This document shows, piece by piece, positions 1-8,945 of a DNA stretch of 64,000 nucleotides. Source of the DNA: Halobacillus yeomjeoni (GTDB taxonomy: Bacteria > Bacillota > Bacilli > Bacillales > Halobacillaceae); the NCBI RefSeq assembly GCF_020171525.1, contig NZ_JAIVAI010000002.1:62001-126000 (forward strand). The letters are read 5' to 3'. The position numbers were made by a program, and so were the translations under genes. How positions within the stretch are numbered: the first letter of the stretch is position 1; every line of letters begins with the position of its first letter. The notes beneath the pieces were generated by a model. The model did not search any database and was not told the origin of the DNA. It saw only the letters and a program-made list of their open reading frames with translations.

Positions 1-879
1 AAGTATGGAATAGAAGAGCTCTCACAATCCATTGATAGGAGTTCAGCGATTGTTCAAGAATGGTTCCATGATTTAGAAGAAAAACTTGACTACCATATTC
101 CTATTAAAAACGGTAAAAGACTTTACGACGATAGAGACTTATCTATAGCAGCATTTATAGCAGAAAAAAGAGATGAACGATGGTCACTTAATGAAATATA
201 TAAAAGAATAGAAGAGATTTTCCCCCTCAAGAAGGAAGTACCTCAAGTAGAAGTACTCAATAACGATAGTATAGATTCTTTTATAGGTCTGGGACCAGAC
301 CCCGAATCTCTGTTTTATAGTATTGCGCAAAATAATGAAATAATAAGCAACTTCAAATATCATTCTCTACGTGTCATGTATATGGCCAGCATGTTAGCTA
401 AAAGAGTTAACTGTTATGATGAGGATCTAAGGATAGCTGCACTTCTCCATGATATAGGAAAAATGGGGCTTTCTGCAGATATACTATTAAAACCAAGCAA
501 ACTTAATGACTTGGAGTATACTATTGTTCAAAGTCATTCTCACATTGGAAATATGATTGTACGAAAGCACTTAGGCTTGACAAGGGCTGCGAAATTCATA
601 AGGGATCATCATGAACGATGGGATGGTCAAGGCTATCCTAGACGTTTAATAGGTGATGAAATCTCTGTACAAGGAAGAATTATATCTATATGCGATGCAT
701 TTGACACAATGACTGTCGATCAGCGCACATATAACAAGAAGACATTAAGTTACCAGGAAGCTTTTGAGGAACTTGAAAACTTTTCATGGAAGCAGTTTGA
801 TGGTAACTTAACCAGGATTTTTATTGATATGATGAAAGACGAAAAAATCCCAGAATATATGATGTCAGAACAACAATAA
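1..879 (+). CDS. HTH (MerR-like) plus HD-GYP domain protein, 5' end cut by window
   Basis: The frame is open from base 1 to a TAA at 879, so the gene begins before the window. The first ~75 visible residues look like a MerR/HTH_17-type DNA-binding region with a tryptophan-containing recognition stretch and a KNGKRLYDDRDL wing. After a variable linker (residues 76-105) comes an HD-GYP domain: an HD pair in LLHDIGK (about residue 149) and the signature HHERWDGQGYP (about residue 204). HD-GYP enzymes hydrolyse cyclic di-GMP, so this may be a DNA-binding or DNA-targeted phosphodiesterase. That coupling is inference. The gene uses many ATA codons and is visibly more AT-rich than the trp operon beside it, which hints at transfer. 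A MerR-like fold without effector binding is the alternative for the N-terminus. Confidence 0.8.
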   Translation, partial: KYGIEELSQSIDRSSAIVQEWFHDLEEKLDYHIPIKNGKRLYDDRDLSIAAFIAEKRDERWSLNEIYKRIEEIFPLKKEVPQVEVLNNDSIDSFIGLGPDPESLFYSIAQNNEIISNFKYHSLRVMYMASMLAKRVNCYDEDLRIAALLHDIGKMGLSADILLKPSKLNDLEYTIVQSHSHIGNMIVRKHLGLTRAAKFIRDHHERWDGQGYPRRLIGDEISVQGRIISICDAFDTMTVDQRTYNKKTLSYQEAFEELENFSWKQFDGNLTRIFIDMMKDEKIPEYMMSEQQ

Positions 880-983
880 GTCCTAATGGTCAACTAATCA
901 TAAAGTTGTTTTTTATTTAAAATCATGAAATTAAAATGTAGATATTGTATATACTATCGTGGGTCTTAGTTAATCATATAATG

Positions 984-1020
984 AAAGAGCGACTAATCTT
1001 TATAAGACAGTCGCTCTTTT
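984..1020. terminator. Bidirectional rho-independent terminator
   Basis: Stem GAGCGACT/AGTCGCTC with a 14-base loop, flanked by AAA on the left and TTTT on the right. It closes the HD-GYP gene and may also stop trp operon transcripts arriving from the right. The rest of 880-1181 shows no gene. Confidence 0.8.
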
Positions 1021-1181
1021 CTATAATACTTACATTTATTTTGATCTTAGAACCTTACCAGTTGCTTCTGTCTAAAAGACCATAGGATTCCGAGTGACTC
1101 TATACTTGCTTAACTTGCAAGTCCCTTATTTCACCTTAGATGATGATTTGAATAAAAAGACTTCCGCATAATTGTAAGCAG

Positions 1182-1763
1182 CTATAGTACAGCTCTCAAT
1201 CTCTGTTGAATTAGATTCTTCAACAGCTGTTTCCCATCATCGGTACCGATGGATTCAGGGTGGAATTGAACCCCCTCAATCGGAAAATCCAAATGACGGA
1301 TTCCCATCACTTCCCCTTCGACGGTTGCAGCGGTCACTTCGAAACAATCAGGTAAATTTCCAAGTTCCACGATGAGGGAATGATAGCGCATCGCTTCCAT
1401 CGGATTATTCAATCCTTTATAGATCCCTTTTCCATCATGAAATATTTGAGAAGACTTCCCGTGCATCAACCGCTCCGCCCGGGTGACTTTTCCACCAAAC
1501 ACCTGCGCAATTGCCTGGTGTCCGAGACAGACACCGAATATCGGAATCTTCATCTTGAAAGTTTGGATGACTTCAAGCGTCTTCCCTGTTTCATTCGGGG
1601 AACAAGGACCGGGGGATAAAAATATCAACTTAGGGCTCAACTCTTCAATCTCTTCAAGCTCCACTTCATCATTACGCCTTACGATGACTTCTTCTCCAAG
1701 TTCACCTAAATATTGGACAAGGTTGTACGTAAAAGAATCATAATGATCAATCATATAGATCAA
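1182..1763 (-). CDS. trpG: Anthranilate synthase component II (glutamine amidotransferase)
   Basis: Class I glutamine amidotransferase of 193 residues that releases ammonia from glutamine for TrpE (anthranilate) and, in Bacillus relatives, also for PabB (aminodeoxychorismate). Visible are the N-terminal DHYDSFTYNLVQYL, the oxyanion loop FLSPGPCSPN (about residue 50), the nucleophile motif GVCLGHQ (Cys near 78) and the C-terminal GVQFHPES histidine/glutamate (about 166). The start is taken as TTG at 1763, because GAGGAG lies 10 bases upstream of it and about 19 upstream of the next ATG at 1754. It is the last gene of the trp operon, 31 bases after trpA, instead of sitting in a folate operon as in B. 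subtilis. The ribosome site lies in a GAG/AAG triplet series (see 1759-1786). Confidence 0.92.
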   Translation of the reverse strand: MIYMIDHYDSFTYNLVQYLGELGEEVIVRRNDEVELEEIEELSPKLIFLSPGPCSPNETGKTLEVIQTFKMKIPIFGVCLGHQAIAQVFGGKVTRAERLMHGKSSQIFHDGKGIYKGLNNPMEAMRYHSLIVELGNLPDCFEVTAATVEGEVMGIRHLDFPIEGVQFHPESIGTDDGKQLLKNLIQQRLRAVL

Positions 1764-1786
1764 CTCTACTCAACTCCTCTTCCCTT
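1759..1786 (-). promoter_or_regulatory. Possible TRAP site over the trpG ribosome site
   Basis: On the mRNA strand triplets occur at an exact 5-base period: AAG (1784-1786), AAG (1779-1781), GAG (1774-1776), GAG (1769-1771), GAG (1764-1766), with an extra GAG at 1777-1779 and GAU at 1759-1761. The series covers the Shine-Dalgarno and ends at the TTG start. In B. subtilis TRAP represses trpG (pabA) translation through such a site. Only three or four triplets here are canonical GAG, so binding is a prediction. Confidence 0.5.
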
Positions 1787-1794
1787 CCGTATGA

Positions 1795-2595
1795 TTATTG
1801 GACCAGGGTTCTGATCTCCTTTGAAAAGGCGTCTAATGCTTCATCGCTGTTCCCTTTTTCTATTGATTCAAGATTGCTTTCAATCAGACGGATGATCTTA
1901 CTTCCAATGATTACTCCGTCTGCATGGTCACGAACCAGTTTCACGTGGTCATTGGTCGATATGCCGAACCCGACAGCGACCGGGACAGGACTGAACTCTT
2001 TCACTTTTTTTATGAATCTGAGGGCGTCTGCAGACATTTCATTACGTTCACCCGTCACACCCAGCGTGGAAACACAATATAAAAATCCGCGTGCGTGTTC
2101 GGCGATCTGTTTGATACGTTGATCGGAATTGGGCGCAACCAGAGAAATAAATTCAATATTACTCGCTTCCGCAAGATTTCTCACTTCTTCACTTTCTTCA
2201 TACGGAAGATCTGGAATCAAGACACCTTCTGCACCATTCTCTTCAAGCATACGGAAAAACTCTTCATGACCGATTTGAAGGACAGGGTTATAGTACGTGA
2301 AAATGACGACAGGTATTTCCACACCATGTCTACGAAGCTCCGGAACAAGCTCAATGGCTTTCCGGAGTGACATGCCGGCATTCAAAGCGCGTTTGGCTGC
2401 ACGCTGAATGGTCGGTCCATCGGCTAAAGGGTCGGAATACGGTACCCCGAGTTCCAGGATGTCCGCTCCTTCTTCCTGAAGACGGAGCGCGTATGCAATC
2501 GTCATTTCAGGACTTGGATCGCCTGCCACAATAAAAGGAATGAACAAATTTTCGGTTTTCGTCAATTTCCCTTGAAATGAAGTTTTCGTAAGCAT
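1795..2595 (-). CDS. trpA: Tryptophan synthase alpha chain
   Basis: TIM-barrel subunit of 266 residues that cleaves indole-3-glycerol phosphate and passes indole through the tunnel to TrpB. The catalytic glutamate and aspartate regions are visible as LELGVPYSDPLADGP (about residues 46-60). The phosphate-binding glycines follow in VGFGIS (about 207) and GVIIGSKI (about 226). The ATG at 2595 follows AGGAGGAGG by a normal spacing. Its start is separated from the trpB stop by one base, which implies translational coupling. Length is typical. Confidence 0.97.
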   Translation of the reverse strand: MLTKTSFQGKLTKTENLFIPFIVAGDPSPEMTIAYALRLQEEGADILELGVPYSDPLADGPTIQRAAKRALNAGMSLRKAIELVPELRRHGVEIPVVIFTYYNPVLQIGHEEFFRMLEENGAEGVLIPDLPYEESEEVRNLAEASNIEFISLVAPNSDQRIKQIAEHARGFLYCVSTLGVTGERNEMSADALRFIKKVKEFSPVPVAVGFGISTNDHVKLVRDHADGVIIGSKIIRLIESNLESIEKGNSDEALDAFSKEIRTLVQ

Positions 2596-2596
2596 C

Positions 2597-3790
2597 TTAA
2601 ACCTCCTCCTGGAAATGTTCCATCAATGTAGACATGTCTTTATCTCCCCGACCGGATAAGTTGATCAGAATCGTCTCTTCCGGTGACATCTCTTTCGCTT
2701 CCTTGAACGCTTGTGCTAACGCATGGGCAGTTTCAATCGCAGGAATGATGCCTTCTGTCTGGGTGAGAAGTTTCAAGGCATCCAGCGCTTCCTCATCTGT
2801 TATGGATTCGTAGCGGACACGCTTGGACTTGAAAAGATAGGCATGTTCCGGTCCGATTCCCGGATAATCGAGTCCGGCCGATATCGAATAAGGCTCGGTG
2901 ATCTGTCCGTTCTCATCCTGCATCAAGTACGTCAAGGATCCGTGGATGACGCCAGGTGTGCCTTTGGATAACGTCGCTGCGTGCTCAGGCGTATCGATTC
3001 CTTTCCCGGCCGCTTCGACACCGATCAATTCTGATTTTTCTTCCAAGAAAGGATAGAACATCCCCATTGCATTACTTCCCCCGCCGACGCAGGCGTATAT
3101 ACGATCAGGATCATTCTGTTCCATTTGCCGGAACTGTTTCTTGGATTCATCACCGATCACCCGCTGGAAATCACGGACCATACGAGGATAAGGATGTGGA
3201 CCTACGACAGATCCAATCAGATAAAAGTGATCTTCACAGTTGGCGACCCAGTAACGGATCGCTTCATTGGTGGCGTCCTTCAATGTCCCATTTCCACTGG
3301 AAACAGATACCACTTCCGCCCCTAAAAGCTTCATGCGGAAAACATTCAACTCCTGACGACGGATGTCTTCCTCTCCCATGAAAACCTTACATTCCAGGCC
3401 GAATTTTGCTGCAACGGTCGCTGAAGCCACGCCGTGCTGACCGGCACCTGTTTCAGCGATGATTTTTTCTTTCCCCATCCGTTTGGCAAGCAGAGCCTGC
3501 CCGATGGCATTGTTCAATTTATGAGCACCGGTATGGTTGAGGTCTTCTCGTTTCAAGTAAACCTTAGCTCCACCAAGCTTTTCTGTCATCTTATCGGCAT
3601 AAGTGAGAGAAGTCGGGCGCCCCGCATACTCTTTCAATACATGATGGTATTCTTCCAGGAAAGATGGATCTTCCATCGCTTCATCGAGGGCACTTTCCAG
3701 CTCCTGTAACGGTCCCATCAATGTTTCTGGAACATATTTACCACCAAAATCTCCGAATCTACCTTTAACGTCCGGGAATACTTGCAACAT
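2597..3790 (-). CDS. trpB: Tryptophan synthase beta chain
   Basis: Pyridoxal-phosphate enzyme of 397 residues that joins indole and serine to make tryptophan. The PLP lysine motif HTGAHKLNN is near residue 87, the phosphate-binding GGGSNAMG near 236, and the C-terminal SGRGDKD near 380. AGGTGG six bases before the ATG at 3790 supports this start. The start lies 26 bases inside the end of trpF, so the two are translationally coupled. Nothing unusual is seen. Confidence 0.97.
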   Translation of the reverse strand: MLQVFPDVKGRFGDFGGKYVPETLMGPLQELESALDEAMEDPSFLEEYHHVLKEYAGRPTSLTYADKMTEKLGGAKVYLKREDLNHTGAHKLNNAIGQALLAKRMGKEKIIAETGAGQHGVASATVAAKFGLECKVFMGEEDIRRQELNVFRMKLLGAEVVSVSSGNGTLKDATNEAIRYWVANCEDHFYLIGSVVGPHPYPRMVRDFQRVIGDESKKQFRQMEQNDPDRIYACVGGGSNAMGMFYPFLEEKSELIGVEAAGKGIDTPEHAATLSKGTPGVIHGSLTYLMQDENGQITEPYSISAGLDYPGIGPEHAYLFKSKRVRYESITDEEALDALKLLTQTEGIIPAIETAHALAQAFKEAKEMSPEETILINLSGRGDKDMSTLMEHFQEEV

Positions 3791-4427
3791 ACCGTTCCAC
3801 CTCTCTCATCAATGATTGAATCTTGCCTATATCTTTTTGCTCGTTCACTTCTACACCACTGGATAAATCGATCCCTTCAGGATTGAAAGTCATCAACTCT
3901 TCCACACGCTCAGGCGTGATGCCTCCCGCAATCAAGCAGGAGACGCTTTGTTCATGGGCAAGGTCACGGTATTTCGGTACAGCTTCCCAATCAAAGCTCA
4001 CCCCTGTTCCTCCATGCGAGCCTTCCACTTTCGAATCGATGACGTAACCATCTGCCACTCCCTGGAATACTTCCATTAGCTTTTCTCCATCTTTATGATG
4101 ATGAATCACTTTCCAAACCGGGAGACCGAACGCCTCCTTGATTTTCAACAGCTCGGAAACTGTTTCATTGCCATGAAGCTGAATGACGTCCAAATCGACG
4201 AAATGAAGGACCTCCTCCAATTCTTGGATGGACGGCTCGACAAAGACGCCTACCAGTTTCTGCCTCGGGCGAAGCAGATTGACCCAGCGCCCGACATTTT
4301 CCGGACGAACGTAGCGCTTCGTCTTCTTGACGAAAATGAAGCCGAGGTGAGTCGCACCCGAAGATGTCGTTTTGGCCAAATCAGCTAATGAACGGTTTCC
4401 ACAAAGCTTGACCAAAGGTTCCTTCAT
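3765..4427 (-). CDS. trpF: Phosphoribosylanthranilate isomerase
   Basis: TIM-barrel enzyme of 220 residues that isomerises phosphoribosylanthranilate to CdRP. The catalytic cysteine is in KLCGN near the N-terminus. Other family motifs are [18 protein letters not shown] and the C-terminal LIAGGI and GIDLSSGVE. The ATG shares bases with the trpC stop codon in a TAATG arrangement. It is one of six biosynthetic genes in pathway-adjacent order. Confidence 0.95.
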   Translation of the reverse strand: MKEPLVKLCGNRSLADLAKTTSSGATHLGFIFVKKTKRYVRPENVGRWVNLLRPRQKLVGVFVEPSIQELEEVLHFVDLDVIQLHGNETVSELLKIKEAFGLPVWKVIHHHKDGEKLMEVFQGVADGYVIDSKVEGSHGGTGVSFDWEAVPKYRDLAHEQSVSCLIAGGITPERVEELMTFNPEGIDLSSGVEVNEQKDIGKIQSLMREVERYVASIPGR

Positions 4428-5188
4428 TACACCACCACTCCCGTCATCAATTCGCGTACCCCCTGTGCTATATTCTTCTGACGCATCAGGGATTCACCGA
4501 CAAGAATACCTTCCGCTCCATAGGCGACCACTTCCTGTACATCTTCATGTGTGAAAATGCCGCTCTCTGAAACTAGCAGTGACTGCTCAGGGACCAAATC
4601 TGCCATTCGCTCCGTTTGAGTCAGCTTCGTCTCAAACGTATGGAGGTTTCTATTGTTTACCCCTAAGAGTTTTGGTGTGAATTGACCCAGCACCTTTTCA
4701 AGCGTTTCCTCACTATGGACTTCCACCAAAGCTTCCATGCCCAGTTCTTCAGCCTGAAGGTATAATTCATGGAGCTTTTCTGCTTCTAAAGCTTCTCCGA
4801 TCAGCAAGATCGCATCTGCTCCGATATACGCACTCTCCGCCACTTGAATGGAATCGATGATGAAATCTTTACGTAATACCGGAACATCAACGACTTTTTT
4901 AATGTCCGTCAAGAAGTCTCTGTGGCCCTGGAAAAAGTGTTGATCGGTCAAAACGGAAATCGCCTGGACCCCGGCTTTATCATAATCGTGAGCAATTCTC
5001 ACAGGATTGAAGTCTTCCCGGATGATCCCTTTGGATGGGGATGCTTTTTTCACTTCTGCAATCAGCCCCGCGTCGTAAGGGGATTTCTTCAAAGAATCAT
5101 ATAACGATTTATGGGTAAAGCTTTGTTCTTCTGGTAAAAACAGTCGTTCGATCTCTTGTCGTTTGACTGCAAGGATGGTTTCAAGCAT
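4427..5188 (-). CDS. trpC: Indole-3-glycerol phosphate synthase
   Basis: TIM-barrel lyase of 253 residues that closes the indole ring from CdRP. The catalytic lysine region IAEVKKASPSKG is near residue 45, and VLRKDFIID, LLGVNNRNL and VSESGI follow in the family order. The frame is open 12 codons further upstream, but the ATG at 5188 follows AAGGAG by 10 bases and gives the usual N-terminus MLETILAVK. It overlaps the end of trpD by 8 bases. Confidence 0.96.
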   Translation of the reverse strand: MLETILAVKRQEIERLFLPEEQSFTHKSLYDSLKKSPYDAGLIAEVKKASPSKGIIREDFNPVRIAHDYDKAGVQAISVLTDQHFFQGHRDFLTDIKKVVDVPVLRKDFIIDSIQVAESAYIGADAILLIGEALEAEKLHELYLQAEELGMEALVEVHSEETLEKVLGQFTPKLLGVNNRNLHTFETKLTQTERMADLVPEQSLLVSESGIFTHEDVQEVVAYGAEGILVGESLMRQKNIAQGVRELMTGVVV

Positions 5189-6203
5189 ATTGACGATTCT
5201 CCTTTGTTTCTGCGATGGATTCAAAGTACTTTAAAACGCCTCCGGTCTGGAGTGCTTTTTGCACCTTCCCAACACCTTCGCGAAGGTTCTCGACTTTTCC
5301 TGCAACATACAATCCGGCCGCTGCATTCAAAGTCACGATATTGACTGCACTCTCATTCGCTGTTCCAGCAAAAACACCGTAAATCATAGAGGCACTTTCC
5401 TGCGTGGTCGTAATCTGGATGTCTTCCAAAACGCCTGTTTCAAGTCCAAAGTCCTCCGGTTGAATGACAAAACGGTGAACCCTGCCATCCTTCATCTCTA
5501 CAAGGTCGGTTGCGCCGGTGATGGTAATTTCGTCAAGTCCATCTCTACCCGTCGCAAGCAGCACATGCTTCGAACCTAATTTATGAAGGGATTCGGCCAT
5601 TTTTTCACCGAATGAGGTATCGTAAATGCCGATCAGCTGCCGTTTGGCATTGGCAGGGTTCGACATCGGCCCCAGTAAATTGAAGACGGTACGGAAACCA
5701 AGCTCCTGCCTGGCTGGAACCGCATGCTTCATCGCCTGATGATAAAGGGGGGCGAACATGAACGTCATTCCATTTTCCTTCAGTGCCTTCGTCCCTTGTT
5801 CGGGTGTCGATTCAACCGGAATGCCTAAAGCTTCCAACACATCTGCACTCCCGCTTTTGGAAGAGACTTTACGGTTTCCGTGTTTAGCCACTTTCACACC
5901 CATGCTCGCTAAAACGATTGAAACTGCAGTTGATATGTTGAACGTCGAGCTTCCATCGCCGCCTGTGCCACATGTATCCACGATGGAGTCGTCTTCTACG
6001 TCCAACCTGGTCATGTTTTCCCGCATCGCTCTTACAAACCCGGTCAGCTCCTCGACCGTCTCACCACGATAACGCATGACACTCAACAGGCTCATCAACT
6101 GTCCCGTCGACGTTTCCCCGTTCATAATTTGATTCATAGCTGCATACGCTTCGTCTTCTTTCATGGAATGACCGTTTACGATTTGGCTCAATGCTTCTCT
6201 CAT
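5181..6203 (-). CDS. trpD: Anthranilate phosphoribosyltransferase
   Basis: Enzyme of 340 residues that moves the phosphoribosyl group of PRPP onto anthranilate. The PRPP-binding motif GTGGDGSSTFN is near residue 79, followed by KHGNRKVSSKSGSAD and the family block VFNLLGPMSNPA. Its ATG overlaps the trpE stop as ATGA. The length and the order E-D-C-F-B-A are the usual Bacillus ones. Confidence 0.97.
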   Translation of the reverse strand: MREALSQIVNGHSMKEDEAYAAMNQIMNGETSTGQLMSLLSVMRYRGETVEELTGFVRAMRENMTRLDVEDDSIVDTCGTGGDGSSTFNISTAVSIVLASMGVKVAKHGNRKVSSKSGSADVLEALGIPVESTPEQGTKALKENGMTFMFAPLYHQAMKHAVPARQELGFRTVFNLLGPMSNPANAKRQLIGIYDTSFGEKMAESLHKLGSKHVLLATGRDGLDEITITGATDLVEMKDGRVHRFVIQPEDFGLETGVLEDIQITTTQESASMIYGVFAGTANESAVNIVTLNAAAGLYVAGKVENLREGVGKVQKALQTGGVLKYFESIAETKENRQYA

Positions 6204-7708
6204 TTCGTCTCCACTCCTTCTCTGCTCGTCTCAAATACCTGCTCAGCTAACTCGATCGTTCTTTTCAAGGCACTTGCCTTATTAATCGTTTCCTGATATT
6301 CCATCTCCGGGTCGGAGTCAGCTACAATCCCCGCTCCCGCCTGGATATATAGATCCTCACCGGTCAAAGTCATCGTCCGGATGGTGATACAAGAGTCAAT
6401 GTTTCCATCAAATCCTAAATATAAAATGCCTCCACCGTATAAATGACGAGGGGTCGGCTCCAGCTCACTCAAAATCTGCATCGCTCTCACTTTAGGTGCT
6501 CCTGATAAAGTGCCTGCTGGAAAAGCAGAAATCAGAGCGTCAATCGGAGAAATATCTTCTCTGAGCTGTCCGGTCACTTTACTGATCAAATGCATCACTT
6601 TTGAGAATCGACCGATGGTCAAATACTCCGAGACATCGACGGAACCGAACTCAGCGACGCGCCCGATATCGTTCCGGGCCAAGTCGACCAGCATTTTATG
6701 TTCAGCCAGTTCTTTTTCATCCGATGCAAGGTCCTCCGCCAGTGCTTGATCTTCCTCTGGTGTTGCGCCTCTTTTCCGTGTTCCTGCGATTGGGTGGATT
6801 TCCAGCCTGCCTTCTTGTACTTCCAAGAGACGTTCAGGAGAACTGCCGATCACCTCGACATCGTTGAACTTCAAATAGAACATATAAGGTGAGGGATTCA
6901 CTTTCCTGAGCACACGGTACAACTCAAAACCTTTCCGCTTCGTTTTGGCTTGAAACCGTTGAGATAGTACCGCTTGAAATACATCGCCGGAACGTATGTA
7001 TTCCTTTATTTTTTCTACGTCCGCTTTGTAGTCGTCAGGGTGGTAATTGCTGGTGAACTCTACTTCCCGATTTTCAGGAAGATCACTTGGCAGCAATAGG
7101 TCTGTCAGGTCATTCTTCTCAATGATCTGCTGCTGGATTTTTTCTATCCTGCGTATCGTCTTTTTATAGATATCTTCAAAAGTTGCCCTGTCATCCGTAC
7201 GGGCAAATGATAAGATCGTCACTTCTTTCGTTTTGTGATGATAAGCGATCATCGTCTGACAGAACAGCAAATGGTAATTGGATAGTTGAAGGTCCCCGTC
7301 TTCAATCCGCGGGACAGGTTCATAGTCAGAAATGGCATCATAACTGATATATCCAACCCCACCTCCTTTGAATGGAAGAGGTACATTGGACGTTTTCACA
7401 TCCAGGCTGTTTACTACCGAATTGAAAGCCCGCTTGAAAGATTGTTCGGTTTCTTTAGTTTGTCTTTGAAAGTCAGTGATCTGGAAAGATTCATTCTGCT
7501 CCTGGATTTCCACCATGGGATCCATTCCAATAAAAGAATAATTGGACCATGGGGAAGACGGGTCGTGGCTTTCCAGCATATACACCGCTTCATCTTTCAA
7601 AGCATTAAACATGTGTATGGGTGTCAGTGTATCCGTATAAAAGGATTGAAATATCGGAATGGTGCGATGCATGGACGCATCGTTCATAAAAGATTCATAT
7701 GTGGTCAT
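6200..7708 (-). CDS. trpE: Anthranilate synthase component I
   Basis: Chorismate-using synthase of 502 residues, first gene of the operon. The N-terminal regulatory part carries MLESHDPSSPWSNYSFIG (about residue 42), where tryptophan feedback binding is expected. The chorismate-binding C-terminal domain includes SGDVFQAVLSQRF, IAGTRKRG, DLARNDIGRV and GAPKVRAM. It works with the amidotransferase at the far end of the operon. The ATG at 7708 has GGAGAGGTGAG upstream, and that ribosome site is buried in a hairpin that would limit translation. Confidence 0.97.
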   Translation of the reverse strand: MTTYESFMNDASMHRTIPIFQSFYTDTLTPIHMFNALKDEAVYMLESHDPSSPWSNYSFIGMDPMVEIQEQNESFQITDFQRQTKETEQSFKRAFNSVVNSLDVKTSNVPLPFKGGGVGYISYDAISDYEPVPRIEDGDLQLSNYHLLFCQTMIAYHHKTKEVTILSFARTDDRATFEDIYKKTIRRIEKIQQQIIEKNDLTDLLLPSDLPENREVEFTSNYHPDDYKADVEKIKEYIRSGDVFQAVLSQRFQAKTKRKGFELYRVLRKVNPSPYMFYLKFNDVEVIGSSPERLLEVQEGRLEIHPIAGTRKRGATPEEDQALAEDLASDEKELAEHKMLVDLARNDIGRVAEFGSVDVSEYLTIGRFSKVMHLISKVTGQLREDISPIDALISAFPAGTLSGAPKVRAMQILSELEPTPRHLYGGGILYLGFDGNIDSCITIRTMTLTGEDLYIQAGAGIVADSDPEMEYQETINKASALKRTIELAEQVFETSREGVETK

Positions 7709-7711
7709 GTG

Positions 7712-7742
7712 CTCACCTCTCCATAGGGTAATGGAGAATGAG
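7712..7742 (-). promoter_or_regulatory. Hairpin sequestering the trpE Shine-Dalgarno
   Basis: In the mRNA TCTCCAT (from 7736) pairs with ATGGAGA (from 7724) around a 6-base loop, and flanking CTCA/TGAG can extend the stem with a bulge. The 3' arm is the trpE ribosome site (GGAGAGG). In B. subtilis TRAP binding promotes an analogous hairpin that blocks trpE translation. Confidence 0.75.
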
Positions 7743-7816
7743 ACGTTGAGGGTAAATAAAGAGAGGATGATAAAAAACGGCCAGGCAATCTTAAAGGCTC
7801 CTTCGTCCTTCGATTC

Positions 7817-7887
7817 CTATGCTCACTCAGCTCAACTCATCCTGATCCTCAACTCTACTCTTCTCATTCTCAAACTCAACTAATCTA
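7817..7887 (-). promoter_or_regulatory. TRAP-binding leader of the trp operon
   Basis: On the transcript strand there are 12 GAG/UAG triplets 4-6 bases apart, plus a degenerate CAG. In + coordinates they are 7885-7887 (UAG), 7880-7882 (UAG), 7875-7877, 7869-7871, 7863-7865, 7858-7860, 7853-7855, 7848-7850, 7842-7844 (CAG), 7836-7838, 7831-7833, 7826-7828, 7822-7824 and 7817-7819 (UAG). This is the pattern bound by the 11-subunit tryptophan-activated TRAP ring. A U6 run follows at about 7772-7777, but I see no strong terminator stem before it. Confidence 0.9.
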
Positions 7888-7899
7888 GCTATTTTAAAC

Positions 7900-7928
7900 A
7901 GTCTATAAAATTCAGATAATAATGTCAA
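7900..7928 (-). promoter_or_regulatory. trp operon sigma-A promoter
   Basis: -35 TTGACA (7923-7928), 17-base spacer, -10 TAGACT (7900-7905). Transcription would start a few bases before the first TRAP triplet at 7887. The region 7929-8034 up to the SDR gene shows nothing else clear. Confidence 0.8.
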
Positions 7929-8034
7929 CCAGCCTGTTCACTTCCTTCCCTTTTATTCTGGAGGTGTCTTAGTTGTTTCTCATCTTACTAGAGTATAGAC
8001 TGTTACCAAAGCGTAGAAAGGGAGAGTGATTTGA

Positions 8035-8805
8035 ATGAAACCAACAGCATTGATAACGGGAGCTTCCAGCGGAATCGGCTACGAATTTTCCCACCTGTTT
8101 GCTAAAGCAGGGTATAACCTGATCCTTGTCGCACGTACAGAAGACAAACTGCTGCAATTAAAAGAAGAACTGGGCGAGCACCCGGTGACCATCATCCCTC
8201 ATGATTTGGCTGAACCTGATGCCGCAGGGGTTTTGTATGAAAAGATCAGAGACTTGGGGATGAGAGTAGAAGTTTTAGTCAACAATGCCGGTTTCGGTCT
8301 CAATGGTCAATTCGATGAGCTGCCTCTTCTCGATCAGCAGAAAATGCTCCAAGTCAACGTCAATGCCTTGACCGAGTTGACTCATTACTTCTTACAGGAT
8401 ATTAAAGATTCTCCACTTTATGATATTCCGAAAGGCGTATTGAACGTAGCCAGTACCGCAGCTTTCACTCCAGGTCCTAAAATGGCGGTCTATTACGCAA
8501 GTAAAGCCTATGTACTTTCCTTTTCAGAGGCATTGGTTGAAGAACTTAAGGGCACCGGAATTACGGTTTCCACTTTATGCCCAGGTGCAACGGATACGAA
8601 TTTCTTCAAAACAGCGAAAGCAGAACATACGAAACTTGTAAAAAGCACGATGACCCCTGAATCCGTCGCTAAAGCTGGATTCCTCGGGTTTGTAAAAGGG
8701 AAACGAATCGTTATTCCTGGAGCAGCCAACGTATCGATGGCCTTCGCCACCAAAGTTTTCCCAAGATCCCTCACCACGAAAGTCGCCCATTATATAGACA
8801 GTTGA
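8035..8805 (+). CDS. Short-chain dehydrogenase/reductase
   Basis: NAD(P)-dependent oxidoreductase of 256 residues, cytoplasmic, substrate unknown. The cofactor motif TGASSGIGYEF is at about residue 8, NNAG near 85, and the catalytic tyrosine and lysine in YYASKAY near 151. GGGAGAG upstream of the ATG at 8035 supports the start. It is a single-gene unit, divergent from the trp operon and followed by a terminator. The family is too broad to name a substrate. Confidence 0.9.
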   Translation: MKPTALITGASSGIGYEFSHLFAKAGYNLILVARTEDKLLQLKEELGEHPVTIIPHDLAEPDAAGVLYEKIRDLGMRVEVLVNNAGFGLNGQFDELPLLDQQKMLQVNVNALTELTHYFLQDIKDSPLYDIPKGVLNVASTAAFTPGPKMAVYYASKAYVLSFSEALVEELKGTGITVSTLCPGATDTNFFKTAKAEHTKLVKSTMTPESVAKAGFLGFVKGKRIVIPGAANVSMAFATKVFPRSLTTKVAHYIDS

Positions 8806-8852
8806 TGCATGGAAATCTGAATATCAGCAACCTTTTTACTAGAAAAAGATGA

Positions 8853-8881
8853 GAGTAGGCTTTTATGCCTGCTCTTTTTTG
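8853..8881 (+). terminator. Terminator after the SDR gene
   Basis: Stem GAGTAGGC/GCCTGCTC (one G-U pair), 6-base loop, then a T run. Confidence 0.85.
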
Positions 8882-8945
8882 TTACAATAGAATTATATGG
8901 AAATTCAGTAAGGTCGTTTATCTAATTTAAGGAGGAATCGTTACT

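Noticed and set aside
2956-3381. 141-residue plus-strand frame inside trpB
   Set aside because: Antisense to a gene with all catalytic motifs; no ribosome site.
7709-7900. T-box riboswitch before trpE
   Set aside because: No AGGGTGGTACCGCG-type T-box sequence; the GAG/UAG triplets explain control better.
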